This document shows, in pieces, positions 18,281-28,603 of a DNA stretch of 64,000 nucleotides. The stretch spans positions 434,001 through 498,000 of the forward strand of contig NZ_JBHULT010000005.1 in assembly GCF_042684505.1 (NCBI RefSeq). Direction: 5' to 3'. How positions within the stretch are numbered: position 1 is the first letter of the stretch; each line of letters opens with the position of its first letter. The translations under genes were made by a program, and so were the position numbers. The stretch is from Salinimicrobium flavum (lineage in GTDB: Bacteria; Bacteroidota; Bacteroidia; Flavobacteriales; Flavobacteriaceae). The notes under the pieces are model-generated. The model saw nothing but the letters and a program-made list of their open reading frames with translations. It did no database searches and was not told the DNA's origin.

Positions 18281-18312
18281 AAATGCCCGGCTTTGACCGG
18301 GCATTTTTTTTA
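18281..18312. terminator. Bidirectional terminator
   Basis: Arms AAATGCCCGG (18281-18290) and CCGGGCATTT (18297-18306) surround CTTTGA, with A-rich sequence before and T's after. It separates the convergent beta-propeller and M16 peptidase genes. Confidence 0.85.
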
Positions 18313-18334
18313 TAAATATACTTCAAAGTAAACC

Positions 18335-21169
18335 TTATTTTTCTGCAGCGACTTCTTCATTAAGTAATACGGGAGTCCCAAATCCCAGCTGCTCCAGGCG
18401 GTCAAGCTGAGTGGCGGCATCACCTACCACGAGGTAGTACATCTTGTCGGGATCAACATAATTTCTTGCCAGTTCCCTTATTTCAGAAACTGTGATATTC
18501 TGCACTGTTTCTTCCTGTTGCTTGACGAAATCCTTATCCCGGTCATAGTTGTAAATATCCTGCAACATCCCCAGTTTGGAAGCAGGTGTTTCAAACTTGC
18601 GGGCGTTGCTTTTGATCATGAAACCTTTGGTAACCTCCAGGTCTTCTTCAGTAAACTCTTCAGCATAAGTTTCGAGAATATGCTTTATCAGGTCTAAAGC
18701 TTCATAAGTGATATTCGTTCGAACCCCACTGGAGATGGTGAAAGGTCCCGGAAGGGTACTCCCGGTAAAACCTGAGCGAATTCCGTAAGTGTAACCTTTA
18801 CCTTCACGCAGTTCCTGGGTTAGCCTTGAAGCGAAACTTCCGCCTCCAAGCCGGTAATTCATTACGGTAGCCTTATAGAAATCTTCGTCTGTTTCGGCAA
18901 GCGCAGGATAGCCTATATTGAGAACAGACTGTTTTGCCCCGGGGACATCGTAAAAGTAAATTACTGGTTTTTCGGGGGCTGAGGGAACAGTGATCTCAGG
19001 AAGGTTTACATCCTTCACGGGCCATGCAGATGCAAGATCCTTTACAGCTGCCACAGCCGTATTCTTTTCAATATCGCCCACCACATAGAAAGCTGCCAGG
19101 TTTGGTGAGAGAAAATTGTGGTAATAATCTTTCAGGTCCTGAAGTTCTATTTTTTCAACCGACTCTTCACTTCCGAGGTTATTGTTTGATAATATATGGT
19201 CTTTTCCATAAATGATCTTCCGGAATTCATTGGCTGCAATACTATTTGGAGAAGCTTTTTGCTGCTGGAGCATACTCAGCACCTGTTGCTTGCTTAAGGC
19301 AAACTCGGCTTCATCCCAGCGCGGCTCCAAAAGGATCTCTTTTACCAGCTCCATGGTTTCCTCATAATTTCTTGCCAGGGTACTTGCCCGAAGGATCATA
19401 TTTTCCTCACCCGCAAATACTATAATATTTGCTCCCAAAAGTTCGATCGCCTCTTCCAGTTCCCCGGGGGTCTTAGTGGCAGTACCTTTGGTCATAAGGT
19501 TGGCCAGTAGATTTGAAACCCCGGGTTTCTCAGGGTCTTCCATTAAGAGTCCGCCTTTGATCTCCAGAATGAAATGCACCAGTGGAACTTCAGAATGGTT
19601 TATTCCAAGAATTTCCAGACCAGATTCCAAATCTTCTTCCCAGATCTTGGGAACATTGACCTTAGCCTGTTCGCCATAGGGCGGTTCTGCGCTTCGGTCA
19701 AAGGCAGATGGTGTCCTTTGGTAAGTGACTTCCTTATCAAGATCAAATTCCTGTTCGGCCCCCATGACTATTTCTTCCTCTTCTACCTTTGCCTGAACAG
19801 AATTCTCAAGGATGAGCTCCACCTGTCCCTTAGGTACAAAGCTGGTAGCGACATAATTTTTGTCTTTGATATACTTTTTGTAAACCATAAGTACATCCTC
19901 TGGGGCGACGGCCATGATCTTACCTACTTCTTTATTGATCATTTCAGGATCTTTTGCGAAGATCTGGTACTGTGCCAGCTGGAATCCTTTACCTAGAACA
20001 CTTGAAAGTCCGTTATAAAATCTGGTTTCCTGTCCTGCTTTGATCCTTTTGAGGTCTTTTTCGGGAATCCCATCCTTCTCAAATTTTTCAAAGGTTTCTT
20101 CGATGGCAGCCAGGACGGTATCCAGATCTTTTCCATCATAAGCCCTTACCTGGAGCATGAATTGCCCCGCGAGTTCTGATGTGTAATCAAACATACTCAC
20201 ACTGGGGGCAAGTTTTTTTTCTTCGACCAGGGACTGGTAAAATGGGGCATTCTTGCCTTGAGATAAATAATTAGCCAGAATTTCCAGGGCATAGGAATCT
20301 TCGTGGTATGAATGCACAGATGGCCATGCGATGGTTAATTCCGGCAGGTTGGCGAAATTGTCCTCATAATAGAGCTTTTTCGTCTCAAAAAGTTGAACCG
20401 GTCGTTTTTCCATCTGGGGGATAGGATCCCCTTTTTTGATCTCTGCGAAGTATTTATCCACCCACACTTTTGCCTGCTCCTTGTCAAAATCACCGGCTAT
20501 TGTGAGCACCACATTATTGGGAACATACCAGCGATTGTAGAACTCTTTCACATCTTCTAAAGTGGCATTTTGAAGGTCTTCAAGAGAACCTATTACCTGC
20601 CAGCTGTAAGGATGGTCTGCAGGATACAGGTTCCTGTCTAAGACATACATGGTATGTCCATAAGGGCTGTTGTCTACCCGTTGTCTTTTTTCATTCTTCA
20701 CCACCTGTTTTTCCTTCGCCAGAACGGGTTCTGTTACCGTATTAATGAAGAACCCCAGTTTATCTGCCTCTGCCCAGATCATTTTTTCCAGGGCATCTTT
20801 TGGAACGGTTTGAAAGTAATTGGTTCGGTCACGACTGGTGGATCCGTTGGCTCCGGAACCTCCAATGCGGGCACTTAATTTATCGAGTCCGCCCTTCCCA
20901 AGATTCTCAGATTCCAGGAACAACAAATGTTCAAAAAGATGAGCGAAACCCGTCCTGCCTTCCTTTTCACGAGCCGATCCAACATGGCTGGTAAGGGCAA
21001 CTGCAACAACCGGGTCTGAACGGTCTATGTGAAAGATTACTTTCAGGCCGTTGTCAAGAGTAAAACTTTCAATTTCAACTTTAAGTTCTCCCTGTGTTTC
21101 CTGTGCAACCAGGCTCCCACCGGAGAAAACCAGCAGAAAAGAGTAAATGATTATTTGAATAGTCTTCAT
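18335..21169 (-). CDS. M16 family zinc metallopeptidase
   Basis: A secreted 944-residue peptidase made of two M16 halves (pitrilysin/insulinase clan). A signal peptide ends near GGSLVAQ. The inverted zinc motif HxxEH is intact in the first half, HLFEH at residues 77-81, with the downstream Glu expected in KQVVKNEKRQRV. The second half (from about residue 500) lacks the motif, as is usual for the non-catalytic half. Last gene of an operon behind the antiporter, 38 bases away. Likely degrades peptides in the periplasm. Confidence 0.9.
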   Translation of the reverse strand: MKTIQIIIYSFLLVFSGGSLVAQETQGELKVEIESFTLDNGLKVIFHIDRSDPVVAVALTSHVGSAREKEGRTGFAHLFEHLLFLESENLGKGGLDKLSARIGGSGANGSTSRDRTNYFQTVPKDALEKMIWAEADKLGFFINTVTEPVLAKEKQVVKNEKRQRVDNSPYGHTMYVLDRNLYPADHPYSWQVIGSLEDLQNATLEDVKEFYNRWYVPNNVVLTIAGDFDKEQAKVWVDKYFAEIKKGDPIPQMEKRPVQLFETKKLYYEDNFANLPELTIAWPSVHSYHEDSYALEILANYLSQGKNAPFYQSLVEEKKLAPSVSMFDYTSELAGQFMLQVRAYDGKDLDTVLAAIEETFEKFEKDGIPEKDLKRIKAGQETRFYNGLSSVLGKGFQLAQYQIFAKDPEMINKEVGKIMAVAPEDVLMVYKKYIKDKNYVATSFVPKGQVELILENSVQAKVEEEEIVMGAEQEFDLDKEVTYQRTPSAFDRSAEPPYGEQAKVNVPKIWEEDLESGLEILGINHSEVPLVHFILEIKGGLLMEDPEKPGVSNLLANLMTKGTATKTPGELEEAIELLGANIIVFAGEENMILRASTLARNYEETMELVKEILLEPRWDEAEFALSKQQVLSMLQQQKASPNSIAANEFRKIIYGKDHILSNNNLGSEESVEKIELQDLKDYYHNFLSPNLAAFYVVGDIEKNTAVAAVKDLASAWPVKDVNLPEITVPSAPEKPVIYFYDVPGAKQSVLNIGYPALAETDEDFYKATVMNYRLGGGSFASRLTQELREGKGYTYGIRSGFTGSTLPGPFTISSGVRTNITYEALDLIKHILETYAEEFTEEDLEVTKGFMIKSNARKFETPASKLGMLQDIYNYDRDKDFVKQQEETVQNITVSEIRELARNYVDPDKMYYLVVGDAATQLDRLEQLGFGTPVLLNEEVAAEK

Positions 21170-21207
21170 TGATATTTGATACTTAAATTAATTTGTAAAA
21201 CTTCAGT

Positions 21208-22161
21208 TTAAGTGAGAAGGTAGATAAGATAGGCCACATATAAGGTGACCAGTACGATCCCTTCCCAGCGTTCCAGTTGCCTTCCTTTTCCCGTAAAAAC
21301 GAAGATGAACAGCAGGAAACCTGCAAGGATATTGATTAAAATGTCAAAAAACGTTGCCTCGGCAATGTGTAAAGGCATGATACTTCCGGAAATTCCCAAA
21401 ATGAGGAAAATGTTGAAAATATTTGAACCTACTACGTTTCCTATGGCGATATCTACATTCTTCTTTCGCACTGCGATGATCGAAGTGGCAAGTTCGGGGA
21501 GGGAGGTTCCAATTGAGACTACGGTTAGGCCAATAACCCTTTCTGAAAGACCGATAACCTCGGCAATATTTACCGCATTGATCACGATAAGGCGCCCCCC
21601 GAGTATAAGTCCGGCAAGGCCAAGAATAATGAAAAGAACTGCTTTTCCAACAGTGTAATTCTCTGTACTTATCATTTCCTCATCTGTATTGCCTTTTGCG
21701 ACCATAAGGTTGTAGACCAGAAAGATCAGAAAGAAAAGGAGCAGGGTAAGGGCATCAGACCGGGTGATAATGTTAGGAGCAGTTCCATCCAACAGAACAT
21801 CGGCAGCAACTATGAATACAGCAATCGCAGCCAGAAGGCTGAGCGGGATCTCTAGCCAGGTGGTATTGGTTTTCACCGTTAGCGGATAAATAATTGCTGA
21901 GATCCCCAGGATGCCCAGCACGTTAAAAATGTTACTTCCAAGCACATTCCCCAGCACCATTTCTGTACTTCCCGTAGTGGCTGCAAAAACATTCACCACC
22001 AGCTCGGGTGCCGAAGTCCCGAAGGCTACGATGGTAAGGCCAATTACTATACTTGGGACTCCAAGCCGGGCGGCAAGGCTGGAAGCGGCGTCAACCAGTT
22101 TTGTAGCTCCAAAGATCAGGACCACAAAACCGATAAGTAATAAGATGATGTTGAGAAGCAT
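21208..22161 (-). CDS. Calcium/sodium antiporter (CaCA, YrbG-like)
   Basis: An inner-membrane cation exchanger of 317 residues with about ten helices arranged as two inverted repeats. The two alpha motifs are clear: GTSAPELVVNVFAA in the first half and GTSLPELATSIIAV in the second, each followed by GN..GSNIFN. It probably expels Ca2+ in exchange for Na+. Its start lies one base past the M14 peptidase stop, so it is translated from the same mRNA as the flanking peptidases. Confidence 0.92.
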   Translation of the reverse strand: MLLNIILLLIGFVVLIFGATKLVDAASSLAARLGVPSIVIGLTIVAFGTSAPELVVNVFAATTGSTEMVLGNVLGSNIFNVLGILGISAIIYPLTVKTNTTWLEIPLSLLAAIAVFIVAADVLLDGTAPNIITRSDALTLLLFFLIFLVYNLMVAKGNTDEEMISTENYTVGKAVLFIILGLAGLILGGRLIVINAVNIAEVIGLSERVIGLTVVSIGTSLPELATSIIAVRKKNVDIAIGNVVGSNIFNIFLILGISGSIMPLHIAEATFFDILINILAGFLLFIFVFTGKGRQLERWEGIVLVTLYVAYLIYLLT

Positions 22162-22162
22162 A

Positions 22163-24643
22163 TTAATAGGTATCTATCTTATTATTGTTCACAAAAAACA
22201 GGGAATTCACGAAGAATAATTTTCCGTTTTCCCAGAATGCCCTGAATAAAGGATTGTCTACAAAATAAATAAAACTTCCGCTTCCCATAGATTCCACCCC
22301 AAAAGTGAGGCTGCTTTTAATTTTTTCCCGGGCTTCGCTTCCTGCAAAACCTGAGATGATCTTTGGTTCTCCTTCAAGATAAGCCACATTGTACCCTTCT
22401 TTCAGATGACTGTAACTGTCACTGCTCAACTTCAGACTATAATAAGAGTCATTATATCCAAAGGCCAGAGGATGGGTATTATCTAGTTTTGTTTCAATGA
22501 TACTTCCTGTGATGAGATTTTTAATCTCCTCCCGCTCCCTTTCGGCATATGGGGTAAGATTTGCTTTTTGAATACTGTCCTTTTCAGGTTCATTTTCTAT
22601 CAGGTGGAAACCTTCCTTTCCGGCAAAGGTTTTTACCGCATTTCCAATAGCGATCACTTTCCCTCCAGATCGTACCCATTGAGTCAACTCTTCCAGCCCC
22701 TCCTTATCGAATAATTTACTGTAATTCCCAGAAGGTAATACCAACACATCAATTTTTGAAAGGTCGATCCTGTCAAAATTACCGGTGTCTATGGAAGTGA
22801 CAGCATAGTTAAGGTCCTGCTCAAAAAAATACCAGATTTCCCCATAGTTCAGGGAGGAGGTACCTTCCCCTTTTAATACCCCAATTCGGGGTTTGTTGAT
22901 GATCTTTACCTGTGAGGACCCAAGATCGGGACCTGTGGTAGAGAAACCTGAGGTGGCCGGGGTGAGCTCGCGCTCATGTTTTTCGGCAAGGGCAATAAGT
23001 TTTGAATCGAAATTTTCAAGGTTGCGATTGTCGCTCTTGGTGATCACCAGGCTCCCGCGGCCGAATTTTTTTTCTGCAGTTTCCAGAGGTGTTTCGGTGA
23101 ACCTAACTTTAATCCCCTCCTGCAGAAGCGCGCTTAGGAACCGCGCATCTTTCATACTGTTCCACTCAGAGATGTAACCCGCACCTTCTGGGGTCGCAGT
23201 GTATGTGAATTTTTTAGCTTCTGAAGGTTCAGTGGTCGCAACACTTCTGGTACTGGAAACAGCATCCAGTCCATATGCGTGAGGCAGGCTCCAGGCAGTA
23301 ATATCATAGGTCAGGGAATCAACAAGTTTGGCCGAAGGTTCCATGAGAACCTTGACCATTTTTCCTTTTGGCTGATCTGTCGGGATCACCAGGGTATTCT
23401 CTGGAGCGTCGAAACTCCTGTTCTTTTTTTCGATGTGATCATAACCTCTTACCTTTCCGGTAGCCATTCCGTAAGAGATCTCATGACGGTCAAGTAATTC
23501 TTTTAATGCAGATATCTTATCGGGATGACCATTCAGAACATAATTTTTGATCGCCTGATCCTGGTTATTAAAGAAGGCCGCGAATTCAGAAGTAAGTCTG
23601 TCAACATTTTGGGAGGCGATCTCAACGGTTGACAGTCCGGTGGTATGATGGTGTGCAACTCTGTCTGTAAGGGTAAGAACATAACCTTCGGTGGTTTCAA
23701 TTCCCAGTCCCACATGTCCCGCCTGTTCGTAAGTCATTCCAATGGCACCCATATAAGTAGGATAAGTGTCGCCATAACTTGGGTACAGCAGGTCAAACCT
23801 TTCCTTGGTAAAATATAACCAGCCTTTCTCGTCAAAGTAACGGGCGTGATTCTTTCCAATCTCAGTCTGGAATTCCCTTTGAAAAGGGGTAATGACCTCA
23901 TGCAGGGGTTCTGCCGCAGGCGCAAAATAATAAGGATCGTTCCTTCCCTGCTCATGAAAATCTACGTGAATATGCGGCATCCATTGATTATAGGCTTCCA
24001 GTCGCTGCCTGGTCTCCACCTGGGTAGCCCAGGCCCAGTCACGATTGAGGTCAAAAAGATAATGGTTAGGTCTTCCCCCTGGCCATGGTTCCATGTGTTC
24101 GGCTGCCAAAGGGGATGTATTATAAGGAGTGGATTTCACCTGTTTGTACCAGTTTACATAACGGTCACGCCCATCAGGGTTAACTGTCGGGTCCATGATC
24201 ACCACTGTGTTTTCCAACCAATCCTTTTTTTCTGTGATGAGCTCAAATAAAGTGACCATGGATGCTTCGGTGCTGGATGCTTCATTCCCATGAACGTTAT
24301 AACTAAGCCATACGATCGCTTTCTTTTGGCTGTTTTCCTCATTTCCGGGAAGGATCCCGGCATTCCTGAGATGATCTTTTCTTATCTCTTCGAGATTGGC
24401 CATGTTTCCTTCCGTAGTAATGACAACATAGAAGAGGGGGCGGCCTTCGTTGGTCTCTCCATAAGTTTGAAAGTTGACCAACGGAGAATTTTGGGCCACG
24501 TGAGTGAAATAATCCATCACCTTATGGTGACGGGTAAATTGAGTACCGGGTTCATAACCCAAAAAATCTGCGGGAGACTGCTGTGCAAAAAAGGGCTGCA
24601 CGGCAAAAGTTAATGCCGTAATAAGACTGATTAATCTTCTCAT
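22163..24643 (-). CDS. M14 family zinc carboxypeptidase
   Basis: An 826-residue secreted metallocarboxypeptidase. A signal peptide (to about residue 21) precedes a prodomain-like stretch and the M14 domain, with zinc ligands His118 and Glu121 in NVHGNEASS and the third His in HIHVDFHEQGR. The C-terminal half includes a glutamine-amidotransferase-like segment (DVLVLPSGNYSKLF, about residues 620-700), a layout seen in large Bacteroidota M14 proteins. First gene of the M14 / antiporter / M16 operon; its promoter lies in the 117-base divergent gap shared with bshC. Confidence 0.9.
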   Translation of the reverse strand: MRRLISLITALTFAVQPFFAQQSPADFLGYEPGTQFTRHHKVMDYFTHVAQNSPLVNFQTYGETNEGRPLFYVVITTEGNMANLEEIRKDHLRNAGILPGNEENSQKKAIVWLSYNVHGNEASSTEASMVTLFELITEKKDWLENTVVIMDPTVNPDGRDRYVNWYKQVKSTPYNTSPLAAEHMEPWPGGRPNHYLFDLNRDWAWATQVETRQRLEAYNQWMPHIHVDFHEQGRNDPYYFAPAAEPLHEVITPFQREFQTEIGKNHARYFDEKGWLYFTKERFDLLYPSYGDTYPTYMGAIGMTYEQAGHVGLGIETTEGYVLTLTDRVAHHHTTGLSTVEIASQNVDRLTSEFAAFFNNQDQAIKNYVLNGHPDKISALKELLDRHEISYGMATGKVRGYDHIEKKNRSFDAPENTLVIPTDQPKGKMVKVLMEPSAKLVDSLTYDITAWSLPHAYGLDAVSSTRSVATTEPSEAKKFTYTATPEGAGYISEWNSMKDARFLSALLQEGIKVRFTETPLETAEKKFGRGSLVITKSDNRNLENFDSKLIALAEKHERELTPATSGFSTTGPDLGSSQVKIINKPRIGVLKGEGTSSLNYGEIWYFFEQDLNYAVTSIDTGNFDRIDLSKIDVLVLPSGNYSKLFDKEGLEELTQWVRSGGKVIAIGNAVKTFAGKEGFHLIENEPEKDSIQKANLTPYAEREREEIKNLITGSIIETKLDNTHPLAFGYNDSYYSLKLSSDSYSHLKEGYNVAYLEGEPKIISGFAGSEAREKIKSSLTFGVESMGSGSFIYFVDNPLFRAFWENGKLFFVNSLFFVNNNKIDTY

Positions 24644-24760
24644 GTATAGGTTTGTAGTTTCGAAATTAGGGGAGTAAAGATAGTATACCCACCGGAATTA
24701 AATTAAAATACCTCAATAAAATACAGAAGTTCGGTATCTTTACATTTTCAAAAGAATTCT

Positions 24761-26377
24761 ATGTCTGGTGACTATATTTCCTATTCTGAGACAAATTATT
24801 TTTCAAACCTTATTCTCGATTATCTCAACCAAAAAAAGGAGGTAACTCCTTTTTATAACAGGTTTCCTTCCGCCGAAAATTTTGAAGCGCAGATCGCTGA
24901 GAAAAGATCTTTTTTTGAAACTTCAGGAAACGACGTGAGAAAAACCCTGGTTGAGGTCTTGAAAAGGCAATATTCGGGCATCAATTCTTCCGAAGCTACC
25001 CAAAAAAATATTGATCTTCTGGCCCTCGACAATACCTTTACTATCACTACAGGTCACCAGCTTAATCTCTTTACGGGTCCGCTTTATTTCTTATATAAGA
25101 TCGTTTCTGCTGTCAATCTTGCCAAAGAATTGCAGGAAAAATATCCTGGGAACAATTTTGTTCCTGTTTACTGGATGGCGACCGAGGACCATGATTTTGA
25201 AGAAATCAGTTTCTTTAATCTCCACGGAAAAAAGTTCAACTGGAACCCTCCCGCTTCCGATTATGACGGTGGCGCTGTTGGAGAACTACCTACGGAAGGA
25301 CTTCAGGACATATTAGACCTTTTTTCAGCAGAGACAGGGAACAGTCAAAACGCGAAGCAGCTGCAGGACTGGTTCGAAAAGGCTTATCTGGAACACGATA
25401 ACCTTGCCGATGCTACCCGTTACCTGGCCAACCGTCTTTTTGAAAAATACGGCCTCGTGATTCTCGACGCCAATAACAGGGAGCTAAAGAAATTCTTTGT
25501 GCCTTATATGAAGGAGGAATTGCTTGAAAAGTCTTCTTTTCAAAAAGTGACTCCCACGGCAGAAGCCCTGGAAAAAGCAGGATATGATATCCAGGTGAAC
25601 CCCCGTGAGATCAACCTTTTCTATATGGAAAAAGGCTTACGGGAAAGGATCATTGAAAAAGACGGGAAATATTTCGTTCATGACCAGAATATTTCCTGGA
25701 GCAAGGAGGAATTGCTGGACCTTTTGAATAATGAGTCTGAAAAGTTCAGTCCAAATGTACTTTTGAGACCCTTATACCAGGAAGTGATCCTCCCAAATCT
25801 ATGCTACATTGGAGGTGGAGGGGAACTGGCCTATTGGCTGGAGCTGAAAGATTATTTTGATCGATCAAAAGTTCCTTTTCCTATCTTGTTACTGCGGAAT
25901 TCTGTCTTACTTCAAACTCAAAAGCAGGACCTGAAACGACAAAAACTCGGCATCTCCCTGCCCGAACTGTTCCTGAAGCCCCATGAACTTATCAACAGGA
26001 AAGTAAGAAAGATCTCCAATATTGATATTGATTTTTCTATTCAAAAAGATCATTTGGTACAACAATTCCAGGAGATGTATGAGCTGGCAGAAAAAACCGA
26101 TAAGTCCTTTCTTGGGGCTGTGAAAGCCCAGGAAGTTAAACAGCTGAAAGGGCTCGAAAATCTGGAAAAGAGACTTCTGAAGGCTCAAAAGAGGAAACTT
26201 GAAGATGAAGTTTCAAGGATTACTTCCTTGCAGGCAGAACTCTTCCCCAATGGCGGACTGCAGGAGCGCCACCATAATTTTTCAGAATTCTATTTGGAAT
26301 ATGGAGAAGATCTTATCCCTATGCTTATTGAAAATCTAAAACCCCTGGAATTAAAATTTGATATTCTATCCGTATGA
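24761..26377 (+). CDS. bshC: Bacillithiol biosynthesis cysteine-adding enzyme
   Basis: BshC adds cysteine to glucosamine-malate, the last step of bacillithiol synthesis in the cytosol. The 538 residues show the family hallmarks TTGHQLNLFTGPLYFLYKI and PVYWMATEDHDFEEI, an extended middle region, and a C-terminal coiled coil (about 440-500). Its stop overlaps the next gene's start by four bases (ATGA). bshA and bshB are not in the window. Its presence suggests that bacillithiol is a major thiol in this organism. Confidence 0.94.
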   Translation: MSGDYISYSETNYFSNLILDYLNQKKEVTPFYNRFPSAENFEAQIAEKRSFFETSGNDVRKTLVEVLKRQYSGINSSEATQKNIDLLALDNTFTITTGHQLNLFTGPLYFLYKIVSAVNLAKELQEKYPGNNFVPVYWMATEDHDFEEISFFNLHGKKFNWNPPASDYDGGAVGELPTEGLQDILDLFSAETGNSQNAKQLQDWFEKAYLEHDNLADATRYLANRLFEKYGLVILDANNRELKKFFVPYMKEELLEKSSFQKVTPTAEALEKAGYDIQVNPREINLFYMEKGLRERIIEKDGKYFVHDQNISWSKEELLDLLNNESEKFSPNVLLRPLYQEVILPNLCYIGGGGELAYWLELKDYFDRSKVPFPILLLRNSVLLQTQKQDLKRQKLGISLPELFLKPHELINRKVRKISNIDIDFSIQKDHLVQQFQEMYELAEKTDKSFLGAVKAQEVKQLKGLENLEKRLLKAQKRKLEDEVSRITSLQAELFPNGGLQERHHNFSEFYLEYGEDLIPMLIENLKPLELKFDILSV

Positions 26378-27759
26378 ATAAAATGCATAAAATAGATATT
26401 GATCTGGTGGAAATGACACTGGATGTGATGAAATATACCATTGACCGTATCTCTAATGTAACCCCCGAGCTGGGCACTCCCAAAAAAGAAGAAGAACTTT
26501 TTGAATTGATAGGGGAAACGGTTACTCCAAAGGGAATTGGAGGAGAGGTAGCTTTCAAGATGTTTCGTGATATTCTGGTGAAGGCTACCGTTCCTATAGA
26601 TCACCCCCGACACCTGGCCTTCGTGCCTGCCGCACCTACCCGTGCAGCTATTATGTTTGACCTGGTGACCTCGGCTTCAAGTATACATGGAGCATACTGG
26701 ATGGAAGGGGCCGGAGGTATTTTCTGTGAGAACCAGGCGATGAAATGGCTGGTTTCCCTGACCGGATTGCCTAAAGATTCTTTTGGGGTGTTTACCAGTG
26801 GCGGTACCGCAGCTAATTTATCGGCTATGGTGACGGCGCGGGAAGCATGGAGAAAGAAAGACAGTGGCAATATAGGGGTAAGGGCTTTACTGCTTACCTC
26901 CAATGGAGCCCATTCTTCCATCCAGGCCATGGCTAAGGTGATGGATGCAGATATAGTAATGGTTGATTGTCCTGATGAGAACTTCAGGGGCCATGCGTTG
27001 AGGTCTGCAATAGATGAACTTGAAGAGAAAGACAGGAAAAGACTTTTTGCGGTAGTGGCTACAGGTGGTACTACCAATGCAGGGATCATCGATGAACTTG
27101 ATTCTATCGCTGAGGTTTGTGAGCAGGAAGACCTTTGGTTCCACGTAGATGCGGCATATGGTGGAGGCGCATTGGCTGCACCTTCTGTACGGCACTTGTT
27201 CAACGGAATTGAGAAAGCTGACAGTATAACCATAGATCCTCATAAATGGCTTTTTTCACCCTATGATTGCGGGGCTGTGATTTATAAGAACATGGAACTT
27301 GCTGCCGAGGCCCATTCCCAAAAAGGATCTTATCTGGAGATATTTAAGGATGAAGGAGCCCAGGGCTTCAATCCGGCAGATTACCAGATACAGTTGACCC
27401 GCAGGTTGCGTGGAATGCCTTTGTGGTTCTCGCTCGCCATGCATGGAACCGATAAATACCGGGATTCTATTGAAAGAGGAATTCAGCTGGCACAACTGGC
27501 CGCCAAAAAAATAGAGGCTGCAGAGAACCTTGAATTGGTGAGGCCGGCGAACTTGTCGGTGGTACTGTTCCGAAGAAAAGGATGGACTGCCGAACAATAC
27601 CGGGACTGGACCTACCGAAACCATAAGAGCGGATTGGCATTGGTCACCCCCACAAAATGGAAAGGGAAAAAGGGTGATGAAACCATATCACGCTTCTGTT
27701 TTATCAATCCTGAAACCACCGAAGAAGATATCGATCTTATATTAGATACCATGAAATGA
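26374..27759 (+). CDS. PLP-dependent group II decarboxylase
   Basis: A 461-residue PLP enzyme of the aromatic-amino-acid / glutamate decarboxylase group. The PLP lysine is in SITIDPHKWLFSPYDCG and the Asp contacting the pyridine nitrogen is in WFHVDAAYGGGAL. The substrate cannot be read from sequence; aromatic amino acid, aspartate or glutamate are all possible. It starts in a four-base overlap with bshC, so the pair is cotranscribed. Ends back-to-back with the DUF2071 pseudogene, with no terminator visible. Confidence 0.88.
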   Translation: MNKMHKIDIDLVEMTLDVMKYTIDRISNVTPELGTPKKEEELFELIGETVTPKGIGGEVAFKMFRDILVKATVPIDHPRHLAFVPAAPTRAAIMFDLVTSASSIHGAYWMEGAGGIFCENQAMKWLVSLTGLPKDSFGVFTSGGTAANLSAMVTAREAWRKKDSGNIGVRALLLTSNGAHSSIQAMAKVMDADIVMVDCPDENFRGHALRSAIDELEEKDRKRLFAVVATGGTTNAGIIDELDSIAEVCEQEDLWFHVDAAYGGGALAAPSVRHLFNGIEKADSITIDPHKWLFSPYDCGAVIYKNMELAAEAHSQKGSYLEIFKDEGAQGFNPADYQIQLTRRLRGMPLWFSLAMHGTDKYRDSIERGIQLAQLAAKKIEAAENLELVRPANLSVVLFRRKGWTAEQYRDWTYRNHKSGLALVTPTKWKGKKGDETISRFCFINPETTEEDIDLILDTMK

Positions 27760-28496
27760 TCAGGAAGGGATGCGGTGACTCTTGTGGATCTTTACTGTTG
27801 AGCCTTCGGCAAGGATCACAGAATGAAGAACCATGTTGTTCAGGATGTTGAAAACGGGGTCGAATTGCCTGGAGAAATCAACATCTATCGAATATTCGTG
27901 TACCTTATTGGTATGCCAGGAAGAATGTGAGACCTCAGTTTCATTTGATTCCTTTTCATCTATTTTTCCGTACCCGTATGGCCGGTCGAGAAAGAACGCT
28001 GTTTCAGTATTTTCATCATAAGGCGAAGGAATGTTGTTTGTTTTTACCTGCAGGTGTTGCCATTCATTCTCAAACTGCCATGAATACTTTACGTCAAGTT
28101 CGGCTTCATTCTCTTTAATTTCCTGTTTTGTGGTATGCAGCCGGTAATCTTCGGAAAGAACGGTATTAGCGAGGAGCTTGAGTGCTACTTTATCAACAAT
28201 CTCTGCTATGGAAACCACACCTTTCCTCCATTTTGCACCGTCAAATCGCTTCCCGTAGAGCCGCAGACTAATCTCTTCAAAATCTGAATACAAAGGAACT
28301 TTGATCCGCAGCTTCCAGATCTTTGAACTGAAATCCTACCAGGCTCACAAAGCAATTCCCGTTCAAATGACCTGGCTTTGTATGTGCCGGTAAATATTTT
28401 TCGAGTATTTCATCCTGTACCCGCATAATTGGCAAAAGCCAGTTTTCCCCATTCGCAGTTTAAAGGTGTTTCTATGGGCGGGTTTTTATATCGCAA
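27760..28496 (-). pseudogene. DUF2071 (YqjF-like) gene with two +1 frameshifts
   Basis: The intact 3' part (stop at 27760, open to about 28310) encodes the C-terminal two thirds of a DUF2071 protein, with FEEISLRLYGKRFDGAKW, KGVVSIAEIV and YSIDVDFSRQFDPVF. The missing N terminus is present just upstream in two other frames: LNCEWGKLAFANYA (near 28430-28465) and VQDEILEKYLPAHTKPGHL to LVGFQFKDL (28320-28420). Removing one base in the CCC run at 28420-28422 and one in the CC at 28315-28316 (plus-strand letters) joins all three. The 5' end is uncertain; TTG at 28496 is the first possible start. Function unknown. Either a real pseudogene or two homopolymer sequencing errors. Confidence 0.8.
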
Positions 28497-28603
28497 CCGG
28501 AATTGATGTTAATAAATTTGCCGCCTTCCGGAAGCTAATTAATTCATAAAGCCGAAATGTTAATAAGTATTTGTGTATTTCATCGATTAAACTTTGCTTC
28601 TTG

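Noticed and set aside
26601..27233. A 210-codon minus-strand ORF inside the PLP decarboxylase gene
   Set aside because: Antisense to a conserved enzyme, low complexity (Ser/Ala/Pro rich), no family match.
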